Source: Parathalassolituus penaei
GTDB lineage: Bacteria > Pseudomonadota > Gammaproteobacteria > Pseudomonadales > Oceanobacteraceae
Length of the DNA stretch: 64,000 nucleotides
Direction of reading: 5' to 3'
NCBI RefSeq assembly: GCF_026626885.1
Contig: NZ_JAPNOA010000056.1
Coordinates: 124,001-188,000, forward strand
Within the stretch, counting starts at the first letter, position 1. Every line of letters begins with the position of its first letter. Below the pieces are notes generated by a model that worked only from the letters and a program-made list of their open reading frames with translations, did no database searches and was not told the origin of the DNA. This document shows, one piece after another, positions 49,621-58,035 of the stretch. A program made the translations under genes and the position numbers.

Positions 49621-50502
49621 ATGAATCCGCGCATTCCTGAGGCCCAGGAACACTCGTTTTTTGAAGACATTCTGCCGCTTTCATGGCAACAACCCCTGCT
49701 ATTGGATTTCTGGGCCAGCTGGTGCGCGCCTTGTCGTGCGATTTTGCCCGTGCTGGAAAAACTGGCGGACGAATTTGCAGGGCGCTTGCAGGTCGTCAAG
49801 ATTGATGCCGATGCCAATCCGGCCTTGTGTGAGCATTTTACGGTGCGTGGTCTGCCCGCGGTGTTGCTGGTGCGATTTGGGCGCGAGCAGGCGCGTTTCG
49901 ACCGTACCCTGCCGGAAAGTGAGATCCGTCGTTTTCTGGCACCTTTTGTCAGTCATCCGGTGCAGGAAGCACTTGTTTCTGCCCGAGCACTGATCCATTC
50001 CGGTGACTCTTCTTCAGCAATTGCCATGTTGCGAGCGCTGGCGCGTCAGGCTCCGGCTGACAGCAGTGTGTTGCTTGAATTGCTGCAGGCTCTGGATAGT
50101 GAAAGCGCTAATCAACAGGCTCGGGACGAACAGGCTCAATGGCTGGCAGGTGCCAGTCCGGAAGTGATGCGCGATCCACAATTGCAGCAATTCTATCATC
50201 GCTGGTTACTGCGGCCTCAGGCACAAGAGCTGGATAGTGCCCAGCAGATGTTTGCTGCCCAACCGGATATCGGCAATTTATTACAACTGGCGACTGCACA
50301 AGCGGTCTCCGGACATTATGAAGAAGCCATGCAGCGGTTGCTTGATGTACTGGCTAACTGTGCAGTATCCGCTATTGCATCTCATGATCAGAATCGTATT
50401 CGGCAACGCTTGATTGAACTGATCAACACCTGTCCTGATCGGGCTCTTGCCCAGCGCATTCGTCGCCAGTGGGTAGCTGTCTCACGTAACTCATATATGT
50501 GA
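49621..50502 (+). CDS. Thioredoxin-TPR protein (CnoX/YbbN-like co-chaperone)
   Basis: A 293-residue cytoplasmic protein with a thioredoxin domain (about 10-115) and a C-terminal TPR-like domain (about 120-285), the build of CnoX (YbbN), which holds oxidised proteins and passes them to DnaK or GroEL. The active-site motif is W-C-A-P-C (Cys35/Cys38). E. coli CnoX has lost the first Cys (S-x-x-C) and is not an oxidoreductase, while here both are present, as in alpha-proteobacterial forms, so it may reduce disulfides. It is divergent from the DUF6436 thiol protein. Confidence 0.88.
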   Translation: MNPRIPEAQEHSFFEDILPLSWQQPLLLDFWASWCAPCRAILPVLEKLADEFAGRLQVVKIDADANPALCEHFTVRGLPAVLLVRFGREQARFDRTLPESEIRRFLAPFVSHPVQEALVSARALIHSGDSSSAIAMLRALARQAPADSSVLLELLQALDSESANQQARDEQAQWLAGASPEVMRDPQLQQFYHRWLLRPQAQELDSAQQMFAAQPDIGNLLQLATAQAVSGHYEEAMQRLLDVLANCAVSAIASHDQNRIRQRLIELINTCPDRALAQRIRRQWVAVSRNSYM

Positions 50503-50644
50503 CGAAAAACGGCGTATTCGGCGTCAGCCTGCCAGAATGTGTCGAAAAATGCACATTTTGACTGATCGGCGTCATAGTTCTTATCTCTGATCTCGCTAGG
50601 ATGCCCCTCTTTTAAAACCGGTATGGCATCGCAGTGGAGAGGGT

Positions 50645-51115
50645 ATGGCTTATTTTGACTGGGACAGCAGTCTCGATATTGGTGTGGATCTGATCGACAG
50701 CCAGCACCGTCGCATTATGGATTACGTGAATGATCTGCATGAAGCTATTCAGAATAACGATCAGGAACTGGTATTTGATGTAATGGAACGTCTCAAGGAT
50801 TACACCTTCGACCATTTTGCATTTGAAGAACAGTTAATGGAAAAAGCTGGATACCCGCTGCTGGAGCCGCATATCCAGGTTCATCATCGTTTTTGCAGTC
50901 GGGTCGATGAGCTTAACGAATTACTGCGCACTGGCAGTGATCCGTTTGGTGTTGCTCGCAAGACTCGCAATGATCTGACCCGCTGGCTGATTGAGCATAT
51001 AAAACAGGAAGATCACAACTATGCGGCTCTGGTACGTAAAGCTTTGCGTCAGGAAAGTAGTTGGGTTAGTGGTGCCCTGCGCAAGATTTTTGGCACTGAC
51101 CAGAAGGCATCCTGA
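50645..51115 (+). CDS. Bacteriohemerythrin
   Basis: A 156-residue single-domain hemerythrin that binds O2 at a non-heme diiron site. All seven ligands of the family are seen: His21, His57, Glu61 (H-F-A-F-E), His76, His80 (H-I-Q-V-H), His118 and Asp123 (H-I-K-Q-E-D). It starts M-A-Y-F-D-W-D-S-S-L-D-I-G with GGAGAGG just before the ATG. In bacteria these proteins supply or sense oxygen, sometimes for methane oxidation or aerotaxis; this one has no sensor or signalling domain. The C-terminal 20 residues extend past the four-helix bundle. It is alone between two unrelated genes. Confidence 0.93.
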   Translation: MAYFDWDSSLDIGVDLIDSQHRRIMDYVNDLHEAIQNNDQELVFDVMERLKDYTFDHFAFEEQLMEKAGYPLLEPHIQVHHRFCSRVDELNELLRTGSDPFGVARKTRNDLTRWLIEHIKQEDHNYAALVRKALRQESSWVSGALRKIFGTDQKAS

Positions 51116-51223
51116 CGGATTGAATTCATTCGGGATTGCAGCGCTCAGCTGAACGCTGGGTTGCGAGTGGTACAGGGTGGTTGTGTCATCGTTATACTGG
51201 CGACCTGATTCTAGGAGACCAAC

Positions 51224-52261
51224 ATGCAGACACGACCACTCGGCCACTCTGGCCTGCACGTAAGCAAGCTGTGCCTGGGAACCATGACCTGGGGCCAGCA
51301 GAACAACGAGGCTGAAGGCCACGAGCAGATGGACTATGCCGTGGCGGCCGGTATCAACTTCTTTGATACCGCTGAAATGTATCCGGTGCCGCCGAAAGGC
51401 GAAACCCAGGGCCGCACCGAATCGATTATCGGCAGCTGGTTCGCTCGCAGCGGAAAACGTCAGGACATTATTCTGGCCACCAAGGTGGCGGGTCCTGGCG
51501 ACTGGATGACTCACATTCGTAACGGGCCACAGCTCAATCGCGCCCATATTCGTGAAGCCATCGAAGGCAGCCTGCATCGTTTGCAGACTGATTATGTCGA
51601 TCTGTATCAGCTGCATTGGCCATCCCGCTCTACCAATTTCTTCGGCAAGCTGGGTTATGTCCACAACCCGGATGAACAGGCGACACCGCTGGAAGAAACC
51701 CTGGCCGCGCTGGTGGAGCTGATTTCGGAAGGCAAGATTCGTCATTACGGTCTTTCCAACGAAACCCCATGGGGCACCATGAAGGTTATCCAGCTGGCTC
51801 AGGCCAATGGCTGGCCGCTGCCGGTATCGGTGCAGAACCCTTACAACCTGCTGAATCGCAGTTATGAAGTGGGGATGGCGGAAGTGTCGATCCGCGAGAA
51901 CGTTGGTTTGCTGGCCTATTCGCCGATGGCGTTTGGTGCGCTGTCTGGCAAGTACCTGAATGGCCAGTGGCCAGAAGGGGCGCGTATGACCCTGTTTGAA
52001 CGTTTCAGCCGTTACAAGGGTGAACAGGCCGAGGCTGCAATTGCCGCCTATGCCGAACTGGCGCGTGAGTATGGTTTGTCACCGGCGGCGCTGGCGCTGG
52101 CATTTGTGACCAGCCGAAATTTTGTTACCAGCAACATTATTGGTGCCACCAATATGACCCAGCTGCGCGAAAATATTGCCACTGCCGAGCTGGTTCTGGA
52201 TGCGGGGCTGCTGGAGCAGCTGGAAGCCATTCATCGCCGTATTCCGAATCCTTGCCCGTAA
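51224..52261 (+). CDS. Aldo/keto reductase, Tas-like
   Basis: An NADP(H)-dependent TIM-barrel reductase of 345 residues, the length of E. coli Tas. It has G-L/K-G-T-M-T-W-G-Q-Q-N near residue 20, the catalytic Tyr in F-D-T-A-E-M-Y-P-V-P, the Lys in A-T-K-V-A-G, and Y-Q-L-H-W-P near 125. The Tas/AKR-type loop N-x-F-G-K-L-G-Y near 137 is also present. The natural substrate is unknown. AGGAG lies 6 nt before the ATG. It ends with a terminator and is convergent with the MATE gene. Confidence 0.88.
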   Translation: MQTRPLGHSGLHVSKLCLGTMTWGQQNNEAEGHEQMDYAVAAGINFFDTAEMYPVPPKGETQGRTESIIGSWFARSGKRQDIILATKVAGPGDWMTHIRNGPQLNRAHIREAIEGSLHRLQTDYVDLYQLHWPSRSTNFFGKLGYVHNPDEQATPLEETLAALVELISEGKIRHYGLSNETPWGTMKVIQLAQANGWPLPVSVQNPYNLLNRSYEVGMAEVSIRENVGLLAYSPMAFGALSGKYLNGQWPEGARMTLFERFSRYKGEQAEAAIAAYAELAREYGLSPAALALAFVTSRNFVTSNIIGATNMTQLRENIATAELVLDAGLLEQLEAIHRRIPNPCP

Positions 52262-52289
52262 GGTTGGGGGCGAGTTCGGGATCGTCAGC

Positions 52290-52312
52290 AGCCCCTGACC
52301 GCAGGGGCTTTA
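52290..52312 (+). terminator. Intrinsic terminator after the Tas-like gene
   Basis: Stem AGCCCCTG / CAGGGGCT with an ACCG loop and a short T-run, between two convergent genes. Confidence 0.75.
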
Positions 52313-52336
52313 AAACTCACGCCGGGAGTTCCGGGG

Positions 52337-53692
52337 TTAATGGACATACCGATTGCTGACTCGCCACAGGCGGGTCAGCAAGCCCAACGCGGCCATGGTC
52401 AGTCCGGTGATCAGGCCAATCCAGAATCCTTCCGCCCCCATGGGTGCTATTCCCAGATATTCCGAGCCATAGAACCCGAGCCAATAACCACAGCCAAGAC
52501 CGGCGACCCAATAAGCACCAAAGGTAATCAGCATTACCATCAGGGTGTCGTGATAACCCCGCAAGGCACCCGCTGCCGCCACCTGGGTGGCATCGGATAA
52601 CTGGAATACGGCGGCATACAGAAGCAGGGTGGCCGCCAGACTGACCACCGCCGGGTCGGGTGAGTACAGCCCGGCAATGGTTTCCGACAGTGTCACCATC
52701 AGCGTGGCGTTAAACGCCGCAATCAGCAGATTCAGGCGAATCCCCAGCCAGGCGGTGCGCCGGGCTGCTTCGATATTATTGCGCCCCAGATGATGGCCGA
52801 CGCGCACCGTAATCGACATACCCATGCTGAGAGGAATCATAAAGGTGATCGACGACAGGTTCAGTGCCACCTGATGTCCGGCCACGGTGGTAGGGCCGAG
52901 GCCTGCCAGAAACAGCGCAATAACCGTAAACAGACTGACTTCAAAGAAAATGGCAGCACCAATCGGTAAGCCAATCTTTAACAGCTGACGAATCTGTTCC
53001 CAGTCCGGTTGCAGGCTCTCACGCAGCAGCGGCCAATGGGTGGGCAAACGGCGTTTGCGGGTGTCGGCCAGCAGGGCCAGCGCCATCAGCACAAACACCA
53101 GCGTTGTACCAATACCACAACCGACGCCGCCAAGTTCCGGCAAACCCAGCAGGCCATACACAAACAAAGCGTTGGCCGGAATATTCAGAGCCAGTCCACC
53201 GAGCATGACCAACGTCACCCGATGGGCATGGCCTACGGCTTCCGAATAAAAACGCAGTGCCAGAAATAGTCCGGCCGCTGGCATCCCCAGCGCCACCGCC
53301 AGCAGATAATCCGAAGCAATGGCGGCCGTCTGCTGATCGTTCGAAAACGATGGCAGCAACCAGGCTGCGATTGCCAGTACCAGAGCAGTCAGGACCCCCA
53401 TTATCAGGCCCAGCGAAACCGCAGCGGCTTGCAGATGGGGCATACGTTGTTGCTGATCCGAGCTGTGCAGGCGTGATGCCAGCGGTGACAGCGCCACCAG
53501 AACCCCGGACAGGAACAGCCATGCCGGTAACCAGATACTGGTGCCAATGGCCACCGCCGCCAGATCGCGGGTGCTGACGTAACCGGCCATCAGGGTGTCG
53601 ATGGTGCCCATACCCATCTGGGCGATTTGGGTGATCAGGATGGGTGCCGTCAGCGCAGCCAGTGCGCGGGCTTCCTGGCGAATAAATGTCAT
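52337..53692 (-). CDS. MATE family efflux transporter (NorM-like)
   Basis: A 451-residue inner-membrane exporter with 12 hydrophobic helices, coupling drug or organic cation efflux to Na+ or H+. The start A-L-x-x-P-I-L-I-T-Q-I-A-Q-M and the M-G-T-I-D-T-L-M-A-G near residue 30 are typical of NorM-type MATE proteins; the internal repeat of two six-helix halves is visible, with helix 7 starting near 240. The substrate cannot be predicted. No regulator gene is beside it. It is divergent from the rhlB-like gene with 308 nt between. Confidence 0.92.
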   Translation of the reverse strand: MTFIRQEARALAALTAPILITQIAQMGMGTIDTLMAGYVSTRDLAAVAIGTSIWLPAWLFLSGVLVALSPLASRLHSSDQQQRMPHLQAAAVSLGLIMGVLTALVLAIAAWLLPSFSNDQQTAAIASDYLLAVALGMPAAGLFLALRFYSEAVGHAHRVTLVMLGGLALNIPANALFVYGLLGLPELGGVGCGIGTTLVFVLMALALLADTRKRRLPTHWPLLRESLQPDWEQIRQLLKIGLPIGAAIFFEVSLFTVIALFLAGLGPTTVAGHQVALNLSSITFMIPLSMGMSITVRVGHHLGRNNIEAARRTAWLGIRLNLLIAAFNATLMVTLSETIAGLYSPDPAVVSLAATLLLYAAVFQLSDATQVAAAGALRGYHDTLMVMLITFGAYWVAGLGCGYWLGFYGSEYLGIAPMGAEGFWIGLITGLTMAALGLLTRLWRVSNRYVH

Positions 53693-53817
53693 GACAGAAG
53701 CAACATTGAGATTTGGTCGGGCGCATTCTGCCTATCCAGGCTGGTATGCGCCAGTGTCTTGGTAGACCATTACCAACGGTTGTTATGGATTCGGATAATG
53801 ATACTCGGGAAGGGCTT

Positions 53818-53869
53818 GGGACACTCTGAATAACTCTGCCAGAGCGGGCGCCGAGTTATTCAGAGGGCC
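53818..53869. repeat. Inverted repeat upstream of the rhlB-like gene (short element or end remnant)
   Basis: A perfect 13-bp inverted repeat (CTCTGAATAACTC at 53824-53836 and GAGTTATTCAGAG at 53853-53865) with a 16-nt spacer; outside it both arms go on with GGG-rich ends. The 22 bp at 53818-53839 recur in inverted orientation at 55596-55617. The TGAATAA core is reminiscent of IS5-family ends, from memory only. The 308-nt interval 53693-54000 holds this, a 10-bp hairpin at 53877-53902 with one wobble pair, and no gene that I can see. Confidence 0.7.
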
Positions 53870-54000
53870 CCTTGCAGTGCTGTTTGAATAGGCAAATAGC
53901 ACTCCCCATATTCAAAAGGCCGCTTCTGGACTATTATCTCGGCAACGCTGATTAGGCATGCAATATGTTTATTGCGGAAACAATCTGACTGGAGACTCTT

Positions 54001-55449
54001 TTGCTCAAGAAACTTTTCAAGAACCTCGCTGGCAAGCCGGCTCCTCAGGCAGCCGTGGCCAGTTCTGACAAAAAGTCCAGCCCGGAAGCCCGCTCTGCTG
54101 ATCACTCCCATACTGACACTGTTGCACCGGAAACCGGCCGTAGCTCCTCCCGTGACAAATCCGGCAAGGGCCACAACAGCCACAGCAAGTCTCCTCGTAA
54201 CGAAGGTCGCAAGCACGAGACCCAGAAGCCTGCACGCAAGCCGCGTGAACCTCGTAATACCCAGCCGGTAGTGCCATGGTCACCCGAAGACTTCAAGGTT
54301 GAGCCTATGCCGGGCAAGTCCCGTTTCCACGATCTCGATCTGGCGCCGGAGCTGATGCACGCTATTCAAGATCTGGGGTTCACCTACTGCACGCCGATTC
54401 AGGCCGAAAGTCTGCCAGCGGCCTTGCGTGGTCGTGACACCATTGGTCAGGCGCAAACTGGTACCGGCAAGTCGGCCGCTTTCCTGCTGACCATTCTGAA
54501 CCGTCTGTTAACCGTTAAACCGGAAGAACGTTTTGCCAGTGAGCCGCGTGCTCTGGTAGTAGCGCCAACCCGTGAACTGGCGTTGCAGATTGGTAAAGAC
54601 GCCGAAGGTCTGGGCAAATACAGCGGTCTGAACATTGTGACTGTTGTTGGTGGTATGAACTACGAAGAACAGCGCAAGCAGCTGCGTGACCACGTGGTGG
54701 ATGTGCTGGTGGCGACACCGGGTCGTCTGATCGACTTTATGCGCAGCCAGGATGTATTCCTCGATCAGGTAGAAGTGCTGGTCCTGGACGAAGCCGACCG
54801 TATGCTCGACATGGGCTTTATTCCGGACGTACGTCGTATCGTGCGTGCCACTCCGCAGAAAGATCATCGTCAGACCCTGCTGTTCTCGGCCACGTTCAAC
54901 TTCGACGTCCGTATCCTGATCGACCAGTGGACCCGTGATCCTCGCAAGGTAGAAATCCAGCCGGAACAGGTGACTACCGACCGTGTTGACCAGACTTTCT
55001 ATCTGGTGCCAGAGTCCGACAAGTTCGGCATTCTGGAACGCATCCTGCGCGAACAGGAGCCAGAACGTTGCATCATTTTCGCCAACCGTCGTGACCTGAC
55101 CCGTAACCTGTGCGACAAGCTCAATAAACACCAGTTCAAGGCGGTGTTGTTGTCGGGTGAGGTGAGTCAGGACAAACGTATCAAGACGCTTGAGCGTTTC
55201 CGTAGCGGCGGTGTGCGTATTCTGGTTGCCACTGACGTGGCCGGTCGCGGTATTCACGTCGATGGCGTCAGCCATGTCGTGAACTACACCTTGCCGGAAG
55301 ATCCGGAAGACTACGTACACCGTATTGGCCGTACTGGTCGTGCCGGTGCCAAGGGTATTTCCATCAGTCTGGTATCAGAAGACGACGCATTTGCCTTACC
55401 GGATCTGGAAAAATACATCGGCAAAAAACTGCCTTTGACCCAACCGTAA
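54001..55449 (+). CDS. rhlB: DEAD-box RNA helicase, RhlB-type
   Basis: An ATP-dependent RNA helicase of 482 residues. The N-terminal 90 are Lys/Pro/Ser-rich and likely disordered. The core has the Q motif with F-x-x-x-x-C-T-P-I-Q near residue 130, Walker [20 protein letters not shown] near 262, S-A-T near 299 and [10 protein letters not shown] near 440. The C-T-P-I-Q form and the E-C-type core point to RhlB, which works in the RNA degradosome in Pseudomonas and E. coli; other DEAD proteins (RhlE) cannot be excluded. The start is a TTG at 54001 with GGAG about 8 nt upstream. Related inverted-repeat sequences stand on both sides. Confidence 0.88.
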   Translation: MLKKLFKNLAGKPAPQAAVASSDKKSSPEARSADHSHTDTVAPETGRSSSRDKSGKGHNSHSKSPRNEGRKHETQKPARKPREPRNTQPVVPWSPEDFKVEPMPGKSRFHDLDLAPELMHAIQDLGFTYCTPIQAESLPAALRGRDTIGQAQTGTGKSAAFLLTILNRLLTVKPEERFASEPRALVVAPTRELALQIGKDAEGLGKYSGLNIVTVVGGMNYEEQRKQLRDHVVDVLVATPGRLIDFMRSQDVFLDQVEVLVLDEADRMLDMGFIPDVRRIVRATPQKDHRQTLLFSATFNFDVRILIDQWTRDPRKVEIQPEQVTTDRVDQTFYLVPESDKFGILERILREQEPERCIIFANRRDLTRNLCDKLNKHQFKAVLLSGEVSQDKRIKTLERFRSGGVRILVATDVAGRGIHVDGVSHVVNYTLPEDPEDYVHRIGRTGRAGAKGISISLVSEDDAFALPDLEKYIGKKLPLTQP

Positions 55450-55460
55450 TACACGGCGCT

Positions 55461-55501
55461 GCGCTATAGCCCAAAAGCCCCAAAGGGGCGGGCTGTAGCG
55501 C
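55461..55501 (+). terminator. Long hairpin terminator after rhlB
   Basis: Outer stem GCGCTATAGCCC / GGGCTGTAGCGC (one G-T pair) and inner stem GCCCC / GGGGC around AAA. Only a short T stretch follows, so termination may be partial or the hairpin may protect the 3' end. Confidence 0.6.
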
Positions 55502-55595
55502 GTTTGAGCGTGTTAACGAACTTGAAAGACCCGGCCGGACAGGCTCTTCATTTCACTGCATTCGCCGCCTTGCTCACACACGCTGCAGCATTCGT

Positions 55596-55617
55596 GCAGA
55601 GTTATTCAAAGTGTCCC
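55596..55617 (-). repeat. Inverted copy of the repeat at 53818-53839
   Basis: Read on the minus strand it is GGGACACTTTGAATAACTCTGC, identical to 53818-53839 but for one base. It faces the first copy across the rhlB-like gene, 1.8 kb end to end. The 316-nt interval 55450-55765 otherwise has only the terminator hairpin and a 64-codon frame that I do not believe in. Confidence 0.75.
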
Positions 55618-55765
55618 GAGCTATTGAATCCAATACAGATTCATCACATCTCAAAATGGCGGGGGTCTTTCTTACCCTGCAAGATGATTACTTCATAGTC
55701 TCCGGTACGTGACAGGATCTGCTATTGATCCTCGTCGCTTGCGCCCCCTTGATGGTTTTTCTCAT

Positions 55766-56209
55766 TCAGACGTCAGACCGAAATCTATACCGGAATCTCT
55801 GCAAGCCTTGCAGGGCATCCTGCGGGTTTTTGTCAGCGCGTATCAGGAATGAGCTGAAGCCGCATTGTTCCATCATGACCAGCTGGTCGCGCAGTACATC
55901 CCCGCAGGCGCGCAGGTCGCCACGATAGCCCATGCGGCGGCGCAGGATGTTGGCTTGTGAGTAGGCGCGGCCGTCGGTGAAGCGTTCAAACCACAGGCAG
56001 ATCAGGGGCAGTTGCAGGGCGGCGGCGGGCAGTTGTTCGGGGTCGTCGTTGGCCTGGAGTTGCAAGCCGGCGTTGCCGGGGCAACCGGCGTTTTGCCATT
56101 CTTCAAGGCTCATTACGGGCAGTGTGGCGACGCTTGCTGAGGCTGGCTGCCAGCGGTCGTTGTTTTCAATCACTGGCTGACCGGATAACAGGCTGATCAG
56201 TTGGCTCAT
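55766..56209 (-). CDS. DUF934 domain-containing protein
   Basis: A 147-residue protein of the DUF934 family, usually encoded directly after a nitrite/sulfite reductase and thought to help sulfite reduction. The typical C-terminal half is present: L-P-L-I-C-L-W-F-E-R-F-T-D-G-R-A-Y-S-Q-A near residue 75 and L-R-R-R-M-G-Y-x-G-D-L-R-A-C-G-D-V-L-x-D-Q near 100. The ATG at 56209 overlaps the stop of the reductase by 4 nt (ATGA), so it must be translated from the same mRNA. The exact role of this family is not established. Confidence 0.92.
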   Translation of the reverse strand: MSQLISLLSGQPVIENNDRWQPASASVATLPVMSLEEWQNAGCPGNAGLQLQANDDPEQLPAAALQLPLICLWFERFTDGRAYSQANILRRRMGYRGDLRACGDVLRDQLVMMEQCGFSSFLIRADKNPQDALQGLQRFRYRFRSDV

Positions 56210-57924
56210 ACATTGGCCTCCGTCGGGGTTTCTGCTGATGCCCCAGTATTCTGGTAAACCGCATTTTTGAACGGGGCGATGCCCAACCGCTGCACGCAGT
56301 CGACGAAGCTTTCCCGGGCTTGACGGTGTTGGCGGTAGGTGTTGGTCAGGGTCTGGATCACGCCCGGTATGGCGTCGGCCTGAAACGCTGGGCCGATGAT
56401 CTGGCCGAGGCGGGCGTTGTGCCCTTGCTGGCCACCAATGGTGACCTGAAACCATTCCTGATCCTGTTTGGTGACACCCAGAATGCCGATGTTGCCAACA
56501 TGGTGATGGCCGCAGGCGTTCATACAACCTGAGATGTTAAGGCTGATGGTGCCGATGTCGTCGAGCTGGTCCTGATCATCAAACAGCCGCTGGATCGCCG
56601 CAGTGACTGGCAGGGTGCGGCTGTTGGCGAGGCTGCAGTAGTCACCGCCGGGGCAGGCGATGATGTCGGTCAGCTGGCCGATATTGGGCGTCGCCAGTTG
56701 CTGTTGCCGTAGCCGTTGCCAAAGCGGGTAGAGGTCACGCTGGGCGATATTGGCCAGCACCAGATTCTGTTCATGGGTGACGCGGATTTCGCTGTTGCTG
56801 TAATCCTCAGCCATGGTCGCCAGCTGGCGCATTTGCTGGCTGGTGAGGTCGCCAGGGGCGGCCGGGAGAGCGTCTGTTGAACCGTGAGCCGCCGGATGCG
56901 GTTTGCTGGAAATCACCACGCTGACATAGCCCTGCTGCTTCTGCGAGCGGGTATTGCTGCGGCACCAGCGGGCAAAACCGCTATCACGCGCCAGCCAGGC
57001 GCCGTATTCCAGATCAGGCTGCAGCGTCGGCAGGGGTTGCTCAAACCCGACGCTGACTCGCGCCAGTTCTTCGCTGCTGATGGCGGGAGCATGGCCGCTG
57101 TTGCGCATTTGCTGCCATTCCTGTTGCACTTCTTCGCGGAAAGCATCGATCCCCAGGGCTTTTACCAGAATCTTGATGCGCGCCTTGTACTTGTTATCGC
57201 GACGGCCATAACGGTTATACACCCGCAAAATCGCTTCAATCGCCGCCGGAATATCGCGCCAGTGCACCGCCTCAAACAGACTCTGGTTCAGAATCGGTGT
57301 GCGTCCAAGACCGCCGCCGACCAACACCCGGAAGCGTGCTTCCTGATCCTGTTCGTACAGGTGCAGGCCAATATCGTGGGCGCGGATCACCGCCCGGTCT
57401 TCGTCGGCGGCGGTAATGGCGATCTTGAATTTGCGCGGCAGAAACAGGAATTCCGGGTGCAGCGTGGCCCATTGGCGGAGGATTTCGGCGTAGGGGCGCG
57501 GGTCCTGATATTCATCGGCGGCGACACCGGCAAAGGCTTCGGTGGTGATGTTACGGACGCAGTTGCCGGAGGTCTGGATGGCATGCATCTGTTGGTGTGC
57601 CAGCCGCTCCAGAATGTCCGGAACGTCGGTCAGTTCGATCCAGTTGAACTGGATATTCTGGCGGGTGGTGAAGTGGCCGTAACCGCGATCATAACGATCG
57701 GCGACTTGCGCCAGACAGCGTAACTGCTCGGCCGACAGGGTGCCGTACGGAATGGCGACCCGTAACATCCAGGCGTGGCGCTGCTTGTAGAGGCCGTTTT
57801 GCAGCCGCAACGGCAGAAACTCCTCATCGCTGAGGTCGCCCGCCAGATAACGCTGCACCTGATCGCGGAACTCCTCGACCCGGGATAGCACCAGCGTTTC
57901 GTCGTATTCGTTGTATTGATACAC
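56206..57924 (-). CDS. cysI: Siroheme nitrite/sulfite reductase
   Basis: Assimilatory reductase with a 4Fe-4S/siroheme centre that reduces sulfite to sulfide (some members also nitrite). The 572-residue protein starts M-Y-x-Y-x-E-Y-D (a GTG start at 57924). It has two N/C repeats with T-T-R-Q-N-I-Q near residue 100 and the cluster ligands in C-P-G-G-D-Y-C near 430 and G-C-M-N-A-C-G-H-H-H near 475. The linked DUF934 gene indicates the sulfite enzyme of the Pseudomonas CysI type, not the E. coli CysJI one. It supplies sulfide for metZ and cysteine synthesis. Confidence 0.92.
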   Translation of the reverse strand: MYQYNEYDETLVLSRVEEFRDQVQRYLAGDLSDEEFLPLRLQNGLYKQRHAWMLRVAIPYGTLSAEQLRCLAQVADRYDRGYGHFTTRQNIQFNWIELTDVPDILERLAHQQMHAIQTSGNCVRNITTEAFAGVAADEYQDPRPYAEILRQWATLHPEFLFLPRKFKIAITAADEDRAVIRAHDIGLHLYEQDQEARFRVLVGGGLGRTPILNQSLFEAVHWRDIPAAIEAILRVYNRYGRRDNKYKARIKILVKALGIDAFREEVQQEWQQMRNSGHAPAISSEELARVSVGFEQPLPTLQPDLEYGAWLARDSGFARWCRSNTRSQKQQGYVSVVISSKPHPAAHGSTDALPAAPGDLTSQQMRQLATMAEDYSNSEIRVTHEQNLVLANIAQRDLYPLWQRLRQQQLATPNIGQLTDIIACPGGDYCSLANSRTLPVTAAIQRLFDDQDQLDDIGTISLNISGCMNACGHHHVGNIGILGVTKQDQEWFQVTIGGQQGHNARLGQIIGPAFQADAIPGVIQTLTNTYRQHRQARESFVDCVQRLGIAPFKNAVYQNTGASAETPTEANV

Positions 57925-58035
57925 AGTGATTGCCTGACTGATTGGATTGTTATCAGGCTAATCAGCTGTGTGGAATGGGTGCAGGCTCACATAAAACAAA
58001 AATCATAGGGACAGATTGTGATTGGCTATCGGGTA

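Noticed and set aside
55504-55698. 64-codon frame after rhlB
   Set aside because: It lies across the inverted repeat copy and has no ribosome site, so a gene is not supported; it is annotated as repeat sequence.
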